Origin: Flavobacteriales bacterium
Lineage (GTDB): Bacteria > Bacteroidota > Bacteroidia > Flavobacteriales_F > PHOS-HE28
Assembly (NCBI GenBank): GCA_016712535.1
Contig: JADJQW010000003.1
Span: 513,001-577,000 of the forward strand
Length of the DNA stretch: 64,000 nt
Direction: 5' to 3'
This document shows positions 26,809 through 34,489 of this stretch, in pieces. The notes beneath the pieces were generated by a model. The model was not told where the DNA came from, ran no database searches, and was given only the letters and a program-made list of their open reading frames with translations. The translations under genes and the position numbers were made by a program. The stretch's first letter is position 1, and each line of letters begins with the position of its first letter.

Positions 26809-27407
26809 TGGTTGATGCTGAATCCAGCCTTCTTCTTTCTGCCGATGTGCTCATGCAGCTGTATCAGCGCAGCCGGTTCCCGATGGTTGAAGATGGTGGG
26901 GTGATCCACATCCATCGGCCTTTGCGCAGAGCGGTGTTCGACCTCACGAGCTTGAAGCCCGACCATACGACCGCACGCCACCTGCGCACCGGTCGCTTCA
27001 CCATCACGTTGAATAGCTGCTTCGAGGAAGTGATGCGCCGCTGCGCCGATCGAGCCGAGACCTGGATCGATGATCGTATGATCGCCGCCTACACCGAACT
27101 TCATCGACGAGGCCATGCGCATTCAGTGGAGGCTTGGCGCCAAGGGAGTCTTGTCGGTGGCATCTATGGCGTGGCGCTGGGCGCGTCCTTCTTCGGTGAG
27201 AGCCTCTTCGGCACGAACAATGCCGGGAAAGCGGCGTTCTACGCGCTGGCGGAACGGCTCAATTCCGCTGGTTTCATGCTCTTCGATTCGCAGTACATCA
27301 ATCCCTTCACCCGCTCCTTGGGCGCATTCGAGATCAGCGCTGACGAGTTCGACCGCCGATTGAAGGATGCCCTATCATGCAACGCGCGATTCCCATGCGA
27401 ACCCTGA
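26808..27407 (+). CDS. aat: Leucyl/phenylalanyl-tRNA--protein transferase
   Basis: A 199-residue enzyme that adds Leu or Phe to N-terminal Arg or Lys of proteins, marking them for ClpAP-type degradation. It contains the family core: HAHSVEAWRQGSLVGGIYGV, ASFFGESLFG and LFDSQYINPFTRSLGA. It is slightly shorter than the E. coli enzyme (about 234) because the N-terminus is trimmed. It is translationally coupled to the protease gene upstream, which could simply reflect compact packing. Confidence 0.93.
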   Translation: MVDAESSLLLSADVLMQLYQRSRFPMVEDGGVIHIHRPLRRAVFDLTSLKPDHTTARHLRTGRFTITLNSCFEEVMRRCADRAETWIDDRMIAAYTELHRRGHAHSVEAWRQGSLVGGIYGVALGASFFGESLFGTNNAGKAAFYALAERLNSAGFMLFDSQYINPFTRSLGAFEISADEFDRRLKDALSCNARFPCEP

Positions 27408-27811
27408 CCTTCCTCACCGGCCTTCTCATCGCATTCCTCGCACAAGCGCAGGCGTCGCTCACCATCGACATTGCCCTGAGCAGACCCGATGCGGGCGGCA
27501 AATTGCTGGTGGCCGTTTGCCCGAGCGAAGAAGCGTACACGACCGAGAAGGGCTGCATGACCAAGGAGGCGTCTGCCAATGGGGCGAAAGCGCGAGTCGT
27601 TTACCTGAGCATGCCTCCTGGAATGCATGCCATCAAGGTCTTCCACGATGTGAACGGCAACGGTGCGCTCGACACGAATGCGATCGGCATCCCCAATGAG
27701 CCCTATGGCTTCGGCAACGATGCGCGCGGCCGCTTCGGCCCCCCCTCGTTCGAGGAAGCAGCGGTGACCGTCGGGCATGTGCCCGTAGTGACCTCAGTGA
27801 AGCTGAAGTAG
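27395..27811 (+). CDS. DUF2141 secreted protein
   Basis: A 138-residue exported protein from ATG 27395 (alternative ATG 27377); either start overlaps the end of aat. A signal peptide ending AQAQA precedes the DUF2141 domain, recognised by FHDVNGNGALDTNAIGIP, EPYGFGNDARG and the Asp-rich DVNGNGALD loop that may bind calcium. Function of the family is unknown. It is convergent with the KdsC-like gene, seven bases apart. Confidence 0.85.
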   Translation: MRTLTFLTGLLIAFLAQAQASLTIDIALSRPDAGGKLLVAVCPSEEAYTTEKGCMTKEASANGAKARVVYLSMPPGMHAIKVFHDVNGNGALDTNAIGIPNEPYGFGNDARGRFGPPSFEEAAVTVGHVPVVTSVKLK

Positions 27812-27818
27812 GGGAGGG

Positions 27819-28466
27819 CTAGCGTGCATTGCGCACCGCATCAGGCTGCACGGCCTGCCGTTCGCTCAGGTAGCGCTGGTAGGTCCCTGAATATGCCGTG
27901 CGATGCTGAATCACTTCCGCGCCGTTGCCCAACAAGGCGATAATGGAGTCGGTGGCCTCGCGCAGACCGTTCGCGCCGCCGCTGTTCGCTGTTACGACGT
28001 CCACCTCGCCACGCTTCATGGCCTGCTCTGCGAGCCAGGCCGTCACGGGGCTTCCGATCATCACGCGCAATCCGCAGCGGGCGGCCACGGGCAGGTCCAG
28101 CACATCGTCGAAGAAGAAGGCCACCTCATCGGATTCTAGCCCGTGCTTCGCGAGGAAGGCATCGAAGGCCTCGGGCTTGTTGGTGAAGCCCATGTACACG
28201 CCGTGCAGCCGCTCGCGCTGGGCGAAGCGCTCCGCATACGGGTTGTGCTGGCCGGTGATCACCGCGGCTTTCGGCAATGAGCCGTTGCGCAGCCACAGGG
28301 CGAAGCGCAGCAGGTTCACGCCCATGCTGCCCACCTCGCTGAAGGGGCTGCCGCCCTCGGCATCCTTGAAGCCGTCGTTGAAGACTCCGTCCCAATCGAA
28401 GAGCACGGCCTTGGTGCGGGCCAGGCGGCGCAGGAGCTCGGGCTCATCGTGAATGTAGCGTGGCAT
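27819..28466 (-). CDS. KdsC-like HAD-family phosphatase
   Basis: A 215-residue HAD phosphatase with the nucleophile motif FDWDGVFND (Asp24, Asp26), the VITGQHN motif, a conserved NKPEAFDAF and FFFDDVLDLP. The C-terminal VTANSGGANGLREATDSII resembles the KdsC substrate cap, so the likely reaction is removal of phosphate from Kdo-8-phosphate. A C-terminal extension of about 35 residues is unusual for KdsC. It is third in a leftward operon after kdsA and a transaldolase-CBS fusion, which supports the Kdo assignment. Confidence 0.8.
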   Translation of the reverse strand: MPRYIHDEPELLRRLARTKAVLFDWDGVFNDGFKDAEGGSPFSEVGSMGVNLLRFALWLRNGSLPKAAVITGQHNPYAERFAQRERLHGVYMGFTNKPEAFDAFLAKHGLESDEVAFFFDDVLDLPVAARCGLRVMIGSPVTAWLAEQAMKRGEVDVVTANSGGANGLREATDSIIALLGNGAEVIQHRTAYSGTYQRYLSERQAVQPDAVRNAR

Positions 28467-28518
28467 GATTCACTTCGTTGAGGTGCATTCACCCCCCGAT
28501 CCGATCAACCTTCAAGCC

Positions 28519-29541
28519 TCAACCGGCAATGGCCTTCATCAGGTCCTGGATGTCGAGCATGCCGAGCTGCTTGCCGTTCTCGCTCACGCTCAGCGTGTCC
28601 ACCTTGTGCTCCTTGAAGGCTTTCTGGGCCTCATCGAGCAGGGCTTCCGGGCTGATGGTGAAGGGCGCGTTGAACTTCAGCGTGCTCAGCTTCTTCGCGA
28701 GGAACTTGTTGCCCTCCTTCTCGATGCCGCGGCGCAGGCCACCGTCGGTGAAAACGCCTACGTTCTTGCCCTTGCCGTCAACCACCATCACCGCACCGAA
28801 GCCGTGCTTGGTCATCTCCACGAGGGCCTCGCTCACGGTGGCGCTGTCCTTCACGATGGGATTGCTGCGCGAGAGCACGTCCTTCACCTTCATGGTGATC
28901 AGGCGCGTGTCCACGTAGAACTGCTTGGTGCCGATGGCCGTGAAGTGGTTGTCAGTGAGCTGCTTCATCAGCTTCCAGGGCACGGTGATCGTGTGAACGC
29001 CCAGTTCCACGGCGTTGCGCACATGCTCCACGGTACGCACGCTGCTGAACATGATCTTGGTGTCGTAGCCGTAGTAGTTCACGGCGCGCACGCATTGCTC
29101 CACGAGTGCGAGGGCATCGTGGCCTTGATCCTGCAAGCGGCCCACGAGCGGGCACACGAAGGTGGCCCCGGCCTGCATGGCCATGTAGGCCTGCTGGATG
29201 GTGTACACCAGGTGCACGTTCACCATGATGCCCTTGTTGCGGAGCATCTTGCACGCCCGCAGGCCTTCGAGGCTCACGGGGATCTTGAAGACGGTGGTGT
29301 CCTTCTTCAGGCCCATCTTCAACTGGCGCTCCGCTTCCTTCACCACCTCCTCGGCGGTCTCGCCAAGGGCCTCCACCTGCAGGATGGGCACCTTCTTGGC
29401 GAGGTCGAGGATCATCTTGTCGATGTTCGTGACACCGCCACGGTGCATGAACGTTGGCGTGGTGGTGAGGCCGGTGAGGAAGCCAAGCTTGAAGGCTTCG
29501 TCGATCTCCTTGATGTCGGCGCTGTCGAGGTAAAGTTCCAT
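28519..29541 (-). CDS. Transaldolase/fructose-6-phosphate aldolase-like domain fused to a KdsD-type CBS pair
   Basis: A 340-residue protein from ATG 29541. Residues 1 to about 218 are a TalC/FSA-type aldolase: LDSAD at 5-9, GLTTTPTFMH replacing the usual GVTTNPS, the Schiff-base Lys86 in VFKIPVSLEGL, and PLVGRLQDQGHDAL. Residues about 222-340 are two CBS domains whose text (GVFTDGGLRRGIEKEG, VDTLSVSENGKQLGMLDIQDL) is like that of KdsD arabinose-5-phosphate isomerase, which normally carries an SIS domain instead. It sits between kdsA and a kdsC-like gene. A role in supplying arabinose 5-phosphate for Kdo is inferred, not shown. Confidence 0.85.
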   Translation of the reverse strand: MELYLDSADIKEIDEAFKLGFLTGLTTTPTFMHRGGVTNIDKMILDLAKKVPILQVEALGETAEEVVKEAERQLKMGLKKDTTVFKIPVSLEGLRACKMLRNKGIMVNVHLVYTIQQAYMAMQAGATFVCPLVGRLQDQGHDALALVEQCVRAVNYYGYDTKIMFSSVRTVEHVRNAVELGVHTITVPWKLMKQLTDNHFTAIGTKQFYVDTRLITMKVKDVLSRSNPIVKDSATVSEALVEMTKHGFGAVMVVDGKGKNVGVFTDGGLRRGIEKEGNKFLAKKLSTLKFNAPFTISPEALLDEAQKAFKEHKVDTLSVSENGKQLGMLDIQDLMKAIAG

Positions 29542-29554
29542 GTTGGGTTGATTG

Positions 29555-29633
29555 GCCGCAGAGGCGCAGAGGCGCGGAGAATGCGGTTGGTTGGTTCGTG
29601 TTGGCTTTCTCAGCGACTCTGCGTCTCTGCGGC
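29555..29633. repeat. Imperfect 28-base inverted repeat between kdsA and the aldolase gene
   Basis: Arms at 29555-29582 and 29606-29633 are inverted copies matching at all but about four positions (GCCGCAGAG, CGCAGAG cores) around a 23-base loop. It could fold into a strong hairpin in the operon transcript and thereby tune downstream expression. The second arm supplies the last eight codons and stop of kdsA. GCAGAGACGCAGAG-type elements are, as I recall, common intergenic repeats in several bacterial genomes. Confidence 0.7.
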
Positions 29634-30464
29634 TAACTGCCGGTGCTTCACCTCCACGGCGTGGAGATCGAGCAGGGGCTTGATGAATTCCTCCAGGTCG
29701 TACACGCAGAGCTGGCTGGCAGCGTCGCACTTGGCGGTGCTCGGGTCCGGGTGGGTCTCGATGAAGACGCCATCCACCCCTGCGGCCACACCGGCGCGGG
29801 CGATCGTGGGCATTACGTCGCGGTTGCCGCCGCGGGGATCGGCGCTGGGGATGCCGTACTTGCGGATGCTGTGCGTGATGTCGAAGACCAGCGGGTAGCC
29901 CGTCCTCCGCATGTGGTAGAAGGCGCGCGGGTCCACCACCAGGTCGTTGTAGCCGAAGGTGTAGCCGCGCTCGGTGAGGATGATCCTGCTGTTGCCGACG
30001 CTCTCGCACTTCTTCGCCGGGTTGATCATGTTCTCCGGCGCGAGGAACTGCGCGTGCTTCAGATTGATCGCGGCACCGGTCTTCGCGGCTTCGGTCACCA
30101 AGGTGGTCTGCATCACCAGATAGGCAGGGATCTGGATCACATCCACCACTTCCGCAGCGGGCTTGGCCTGGCTGGGGTAGTGGATGTCCGTGAGGATCGG
30201 GAAGCCGAAGTCCTTCTTGATCCGGGCGAGCACCTTCAAGCCTTCCTCCAGGCCGGGGCCTTGGTAGAAATCGACGCTGCTGCGGTTGTCCTTCGTGAAG
30301 CTGCTCTTGAAGATGATGGGCACCTTCAGCCGCTCGCTCACCTCCTTGAGCTTCTCGGCGGTTCGCAGCATCACGTCCTCGGTCTCGATCACGCAAGGAC
30401 CGCTGATGAGGAAGAGCTGGTCGGAGCCGCAGGCGATGTTGCCGACGTTGACGATCCGGGTCAT
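29610..30464 (-). CDS. kdsA: 3-deoxy-8-phosphooctulonate (Kdo-8-phosphate) synthase
   Basis: A 284-residue cytoplasmic enzyme joining phosphoenolpyruvate and D-arabinose 5-phosphate. Family motifs are LISGPCVIE, FKSSFTKDNRSS, GFPILTDIHYPSQ, INLKHAQFLAPENM and FDITHSIRKYGIPSADPRGGN split over the usual positions. ATG 30464 is chosen over an in-frame TTG at 30473 because a perfect -7 box ends just upstream. The last residues LAAETQSR are encoded by one arm of an inverted repeat and look like a late addition. It is first in the Kdo operon. Confidence 0.95.
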   Translation of the reverse strand: MTRIVNVGNIACGSDQLFLISGPCVIETEDVMLRTAEKLKEVSERLKVPIIFKSSFTKDNRSSVDFYQGPGLEEGLKVLARIKKDFGFPILTDIHYPSQAKPAAEVVDVIQIPAYLVMQTTLVTEAAKTGAAINLKHAQFLAPENMINPAKKCESVGNSRIILTERGYTFGYNDLVVDPRAFYHMRRTGYPLVFDITHSIRKYGIPSADPRGGNRDVMPTIARAGVAAGVDGVFIETHPDPSTAKCDAASQLCVYDLEEFIKPLLDLHAVEVKHRQLAAETQSR

Positions 30465-30470
30465 GGGCGG

Positions 30471-30478
30471 CAAATGTA
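30471..30478 (-). promoter_or_regulatory. -7 promoter element of the Kdo operon
   Basis: TACATTTG on the minus strand is a perfect TAnnTTTG, six bases before the kdsA ATG. No TTG is seen at the usual -33 distance. The 122 bases between kdsA and the next gene hold nothing else that I can identify. Confidence 0.55.
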
Positions 30479-30600
30479 CCCTTCGCTAGGCACTGACACC
30501 CTTAGCGTGAGACCAGCAAGTCAAGTGAGGATGAGGAACGGCCGCTGGCGATACTCTGGTTCACGTCGAGGTAAAGGCTGCATTATTCGGCCAAGGCGAA

Positions 30601-32763
30601 TCATAGCTTCTGGAATTTGATCATCCGCGAGCTTAAATGGTCTGCAATCCTCAATAGATACGTGCCAGGGGCCAAGTGAAGGATATCAATGGGGCTCTGC
30701 GGATGCACAGCTCGTACCCATGGGCCCGTGACCATTCGACCCTGGAGATCAAGAATATCGAAACTCAAGAGCGGAATGGTCGAGGTCGGGCCTCTCACCG
30801 TGATTACATCGCCGCAGGGGTTGGGATAGACTGACCAGACGGGTGCAGAGTGCTCTTCTGGCACGGAAGTGCATTCTTGCACATAAACTCCGAGCACCGC
30901 TGGGGAGCCGAACCCGCAAGAATTCGATGCCATGACAGAGATGGACTGTTGGCCGCTCTGAATCCACGTTACAGGCAGCGAGCTAATCAGCGTTGTGATG
31001 GTTGAGAGGTTGGCTCCCGTTATCTGCCATTGATAGACGTAACCAGAGACCGAATTCGTTGAATAGGTTTCAGAGGTGAAGATGCACGGATCCACGTCTC
31101 CATTGGGCGCAAGCAAGGTTGGGGGATTCATCGTGCCTACCGAGAGCACCCGTTGCGGACTGTTTCCGCAATCGTTCATAGCAACGACGCGAAGCTGGCC
31201 GGACGAACTGCCTACCGTAAGCGTGATGGAGGAGGTGCTTGATGTGCCGGACCATGATGGATGAGGCAGGGTCCAGTTGTACCCTGAAGCCAACGGATCA
31301 TCCGTCACGGAGAAGACCTGGGTGGACCCGGCGCAAGAGACCGCGTTCCCCGAAATCGCCGATGGTATAGCTGGCGCGCCGCTCGTTGTCGAAACAGGAA
31401 GCGATTGTGGGTCACTATTCACGCATCCATCGAATATCCGAACACTAACAGTGCCTCCGCTGCCATTGGTTGTTGCGACAATCGTTTCGGTACCGCTGCT
31501 GCCGGACCAAGCTGCCGGAAGGGTCCAGAGGTAGGCGATTGCACCACTAACCGGGGCTACGGAATACGTTGCAGTGCCGACCACAGGGCAGATACTCGCA
31601 GGGCCGGATATTGGCCCGGGTGAAAGTGTTGCACTGGCTAGCCCAATCTGAAGTGATGATGTCGGCCCAACACCGCAGGCGGTAATCGCTGCAACCGTGA
31701 TCATTCCCCCGGTGTTCACGATGCCGACGCCGATTGATGTGGAATCAGAAGCGCCAGACCAATCCGCAGGCAGGGTCCATTGGTAGCTGGAGGCTCCAGG
31801 GACGGGGTCGATGGAATATTCGGCCATACCATTCAGGCAGAGCACGGTATCTCCGGTGATCGATCCAGGAGCAAGCGGAGCCGGAAGGACCTCAAAGTCT
31901 AGCACCGAGGCAGCGCTCGTGCCGCAGGCGTTACTGGCTGTGACCGTTAGTGTCCCATTGGTGGTGAGCCCGAAGGTTACCGATGTGGTCGCACCTGCCA
32001 AGAGGGTGCTTCCATTCAAGGTCCAGGCGTACGAACTGGCATCGGGCACCGCAGCAATCGTGAACGTGGTGGTAGCTCCCGCGCAAAGCAAAGGAGCAGA
32101 AGTGATCGGTCCTGGCGTGGCAGGTGTGTCAAGTACAGCGATGGCAAGCGTACGCGGACTGCTACTTCCACAGCTATTATTGGCCACAACGCTCAAGGTG
32201 CCGCTGCCGGGAGGTGTGAAGTCGATTGAAGTGCCGCTGCCGGGCAGGCTGCCCAGGCCGGTGAAGGACCATGTATAGCTCGTGGCCCCCGATACTGGAG
32301 AAATGCTGTAAGTGCTAGGCTCGGGGCCGCACATTGTAGCAAGGCCCGAGATTGCGCCGGGCTGCGGGATGGAGCCGATTCCAGCCTGCGTTATGGGGAA
32401 GCTCTCTACATCTTCCCAGTTCCCGTTCGTGATGCTGATCGTGCAGCTCCGGCTGGAGCACGAGGTATTCGCGGATCGGATGAATGTTACCGTGTTGCCT
32501 GTGCCTGGCTGGATCTCGATCCACTGGAAGCAATTGTTCGGGAACACCACGAAGGTGCATCCAGTAGGAACGCTTACCGTGAAAGATCCGCTCCCTGCAG
32601 AAGCGGAGTACGAGCCGGAACTAGGAGAGACCGAGTACCCCGAATCGCACTGCCCAAGGACCTGCGCGGCGCCGAGGCTCAAGCCTATGCCGAGCGCCAT
32701 GCTCCGCACGGTCGGTGGAAGCAGCGCAAGTTGGTAGACCGGGTTCACGATCGCGTTTCGCAT
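30601..32763 (-). CDS. Large T9SS surface protein with BACON-like and PKD/Ig-like repeats
   Basis: A 720-residue exported protein with a long signal region ending near LGAAQVLGQ. Residues about 40-125 resemble a BACON-type domain (TGCTFVVFPNNCFQWIEI, then FPITQAG). Six or so PKD/Ig-like repeats of about 80 residues follow, each with PGPIxG, CxG, a Y.W.LP strand and a closing V...CG. The C-terminus (VYPNPCGDVITV to MIKFQKL) is a type A T9SS sorting domain. Base composition is visibly lower in GC than all neighbours (sampled lines 40-52%), which suggests foreign origin or relaxed selection. Probably an adhesin or binding protein. Confidence 0.85.
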   Translation of the reverse strand: MRNAIVNPVYQLALLPPTVRSMALGIGLSLGAAQVLGQCDSGYSVSPSSGSYSASAGSGSFTVSVPTGCTFVVFPNNCFQWIEIQPGTGNTVTFIRSANTSCSSRSCTISITNGNWEDVESFPITQAGIGSIPQPGAISGLATMCGPEPSTYSISPVSGATSYTWSFTGLGSLPGSGTSIDFTPPGSGTLSVVANNSCGSSSPRTLAIAVLDTPATPGPITSAPLLCAGATTTFTIAAVPDASSYAWTLNGSTLLAGATTSVTFGLTTNGTLTVTASNACGTSAASVLDFEVLPAPLAPGSITGDTVLCLNGMAEYSIDPVPGASSYQWTLPADWSGASDSTSIGVGIVNTGGMITVAAITACGVGPTSSLQIGLASATLSPGPISGPASICPVVGTATYSVAPVSGAIAYLWTLPAAWSGSSGTETIVATTNGSGGTVSVRIFDGCVNSDPQSLPVSTTSGAPAIPSAISGNAVSCAGSTQVFSVTDDPLASGYNWTLPHPSWSGTSSTSSITLTVGSSSGQLRVVAMNDCGNSPQRVLSVGTMNPPTLLAPNGDVDPCIFTSETYSTNSVSGYVYQWQITGANLSTITTLISSLPVTWIQSGQQSISVMASNSCGFGSPAVLGVYVQECTSVPEEHSAPVWSVYPNPCGDVITVRGPTSTIPLLSFDILDLQGRMVTGPWVRAVHPQSPIDILHLAPGTYLLRIADHLSSRMIKFQKL

Positions 32764-32775
32764 CGTTTCGGGGCG

Positions 32776-32797
32776 TTTTGATTTCGGGAAATCAAAA
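32776..32797. promoter_or_regulatory. Perfect 22-base palindrome, operator-like
   Basis: TTTTGATTTC, a GG centre and GAAATCAAAA form a perfect inverted repeat. It starts 12 bases upstream of the ATG at 32763 and overlaps the last bases of the -7 box on the minus strand, so it covers the expected transcription start. This is a typical place for a repressor operator; a 5'-leader hairpin is the alternative. Confidence 0.55.
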
Positions 32798-32823
32798 TTA
32801 ACGGCGGGATCCGGTGTTCACAA
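32793..32823 (-). promoter_or_regulatory. Full Bacteroidota-type promoter of the T9SS surface gene
   Basis: On the minus strand TTG (32823-32821), a 20-base spacer and TAATTTTG (32800-32793) match the TTG/TAnnTTTG consensus exactly. The start codon is 30 bases downstream of the -7 box. The rest of the 158-base gap to 32921 holds no gene or other structure I recognise. Confidence 0.65.
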
Positions 32824-32921
32824 GAGCGCATGACCGCATCGGCTCAAGCGCACGAGAGGCAGCTAAAATCTGGATGCAGTCGAATGAACTGCGCGAAGCT
32901 ACAGATGCCCGGCGAGGGGAA

Positions 32922-33527
32922 TCAGTGAGCAGGCGCTGATACAATGAGGTTCAGGAGCAGTTCCCCTTGCATGTAGCCCTTGAGATGGTCCCCGACCATG
33001 AGCGGCCCAACCCCCGCAGGGGTGCCGGTGAAGAGCAGGTCGCCGTCCTCGATGCGCATGTACTTCTCCACGTACGTGATCAGCGTGTTCACATCGAAGA
33101 TCATCTGGCTGCTGTGGCCGCTCTGAACCACCTGCCCGTTCTTCTTCAGCAGGAACTCGATATGGTGGCCGGCAGGGAACGACTCAACCGCTGTGAAGGA
33201 ATCCGCTACGTATGCCGAGCCATCGAAAGCCTTCGCTTTCTCCCACGGGAGCCCTTTCGTTTTCAGCTCCTGCTGCAGGTCGCGTGCGGTGAGGTCGAGG
33301 CCGATGGTCACACGGTCGGCGACAGCTCTCCCGCCGCGCCGCGTGATGGCGAAGACCAATTCGATCTCGTGATGCACATCGTTGCTGAAGGATGGCAGCC
33401 TGATCGGGCCGCCCTGCGGGATCAGCGCGCTCTCCGGCTTGAGGAAGATCACCGGCTCATCGGGCACGGAATTGCCGAGCTCCTTGGCATGCTCACCATA
33501 GTTGCGGCCTATGCAGATGAGTTTCAT
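32922..33527 (-). CDS. Fumarylacetoacetate hydrolase (FAH) family protein
   Basis: A 201-residue protein of the FAHD1/HpcE-like family, starting MKLICIGRNYGEHAKEL. Metal-binding residues are in HHEIELVFAI and GLDLTARDLQ, and it ends with the LLFTGTPAGVGPL loop. Members are hydrolases, decarboxylases or isomerases of 2-keto acids (for example acylpyruvase or oxaloacetate decarboxylase); the substrate cannot be given. The open frame extends to 33617 through a repeat, which I exclude. Confidence 0.88.
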   Translation of the reverse strand: MKLICIGRNYGEHAKELGNSVPDEPVIFLKPESALIPQGGPIRLPSFSNDVHHEIELVFAITRRGGRAVADRVTIGLDLTARDLQQELKTKGLPWEKAKAFDGSAYVADSFTAVESFPAGHHIEFLLKKNGQVVQSGHSSQMIFDVNTLITYVEKYMRIEDGDLLFTGTPAGVGPLMVGDHLKGYMQGELLLNLIVSAPAH

Positions 33528-33530
33528 GGG

Positions 33531-33636
33531 TGGTTGAAGAGGTTGAGGGTTGATGACGTTAGGGGTTGTGGCACAGGTTGGGGCTATCGAACAACCCTCC
33601 ACCTGCCTCTTGAACAACCTTCAACCTGTCCAACCT
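33531..33636. repeat. GGTTG/CAACC-rich degenerate inverted intergenic repeat
   Basis: Between the FAH-family start and the exonuclease stop, runs of GGTTG (GGTTGAAGAGGTTGAGGGTTG) on the left are mirrored by CAACC runs (CAACCTTCAACCTGTCCAACC) on the right. The arms could pair imperfectly. No coding potential is seen. Confidence 0.5.
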
Positions 33637-33644
33637 GGATCGAC

Positions 33645-34418
33645 TCAGGCATTCAGATCAGCAAGTGCGTTGCGCATCACGGCCAAGGTGCTGCCTGGCA
33701 GTTCGGCCTTGGTCATCAGCCATTGAAGGTAACCGGGATCGTTGCGGCCGATGTTCTCCAAGGTCCAGCCGTTGTACTTGCCGAAGGTGAGGCAGATGCT
33801 CCCGTTGTCATCGAACTTGAGCTTGCCTGCGGCATCGGGGCTGCGCTTGCGATCGCCGCTGAGCTCACCGAGGAAGTCCGTGGTGCCTTGCAGCTTGTCC
33901 GGGTAGCGCTCCAACTGCGCAAGCAGCACATCGGCGGTGGCCTCCACGTCGGCCAACGCATCATGCGCGCCTTCGTGCTCACGGCCGCAGTAGAATTTGA
34001 GCGCAGCGCTCAGGTTGCGCGGCTCCATCTGGTGATAGATGCGCTGCACATCCACGATGCGCAGGCTCGCGTGATCCCATTCCGCTCCGACACGGTACAG
34101 CTCTTCAGCGAGGAAGGGCACATCGAAGCGGAGGACGTTGAAGCCGGCGAGGTCGCATCCTTCGAGTTCCTTGAGGATCTCCTTCGCTACGGCGTCCAGC
34201 GTCGGTGCCAGTGCCACATCGAGGTCGGTGATGCCGTGCACGGCGGTGGCTTCGGCAGGGATCGGCATCTGCGGGTTCACGAGGGTCTGGTAGCTCGTGC
34301 GCGCGCCGTCAGGCATCAGGCGCACAATGCCCACCTGGACGATCCGGTCCTTTCCGATGCGTGTACCGGTGGTCTCCAGATCGAAGAAGGCAAGGGGGCG
34401 TTCGAGTTGAAGCGGCAT
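33645..34418 (-). CDS. DnaQ-like 3'-5' exonuclease (DEDDh family)
   Basis: A 257-residue protein. The exonuclease motifs are Asp13 and Glu15 in FFDLETTGT, FNVLRFDVPFL, and the HDALADVEAT motif of the DEDDh type. The last 80 residues (KLKFDDNGSICLTFGKYNGW...LQWLMT) form an extra small domain seen in some exonuclease-like proteins. It may proofread or degrade single-stranded DNA or RNA; being unlinked to polIII genes, it is probably not the replicative epsilon subunit. Confidence 0.85.
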   Translation of the reverse strand: MPLQLERPLAFFDLETTGTRIGKDRIVQVGIVRLMPDGARTSYQTLVNPQMPIPAEATAVHGITDLDVALAPTLDAVAKEILKELEGCDLAGFNVLRFDVPFLAEELYRVGAEWDHASLRIVDVQRIYHQMEPRNLSAALKFYCGREHEGAHDALADVEATADVLLAQLERYPDKLQGTTDFLGELSGDRKRSPDAAGKLKFDDNGSICLTFGKYNGWTLENIGRNDPGYLQWLMTKAELPGSTLAVMRNALADLNA

Positions 34419-34440
34419 GGCACGAAGGTGCAGGAAAGAT

Positions 34441-34465
34441 GAGGCCCCGGGGTCTCCGGGGCCTC
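34441..34465 (-). terminator. Rho-independent-like hairpin after the OmpA/PD40 gene
   Basis: GAGGCCCCGG, a five-base loop and CCGGGGCCTC form a perfect 10-base-pair stem, 25 bases past the stop at 34490. On the minus strand it is followed only by a short ATCTTTCC, so the T tract is weak. Confidence 0.6.
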
Positions 34466-34489
34466 ACGAGTTCTCCACAAGGCGCAGCG

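Noticed and set aside
28519..30396. A 625-residue version of the transaldolase-CBS protein
   Set aside because: The upstream part is an Arg/Gly-rich shadow of kdsA and crosses the inverted repeat; homology starts at ATG 29541.
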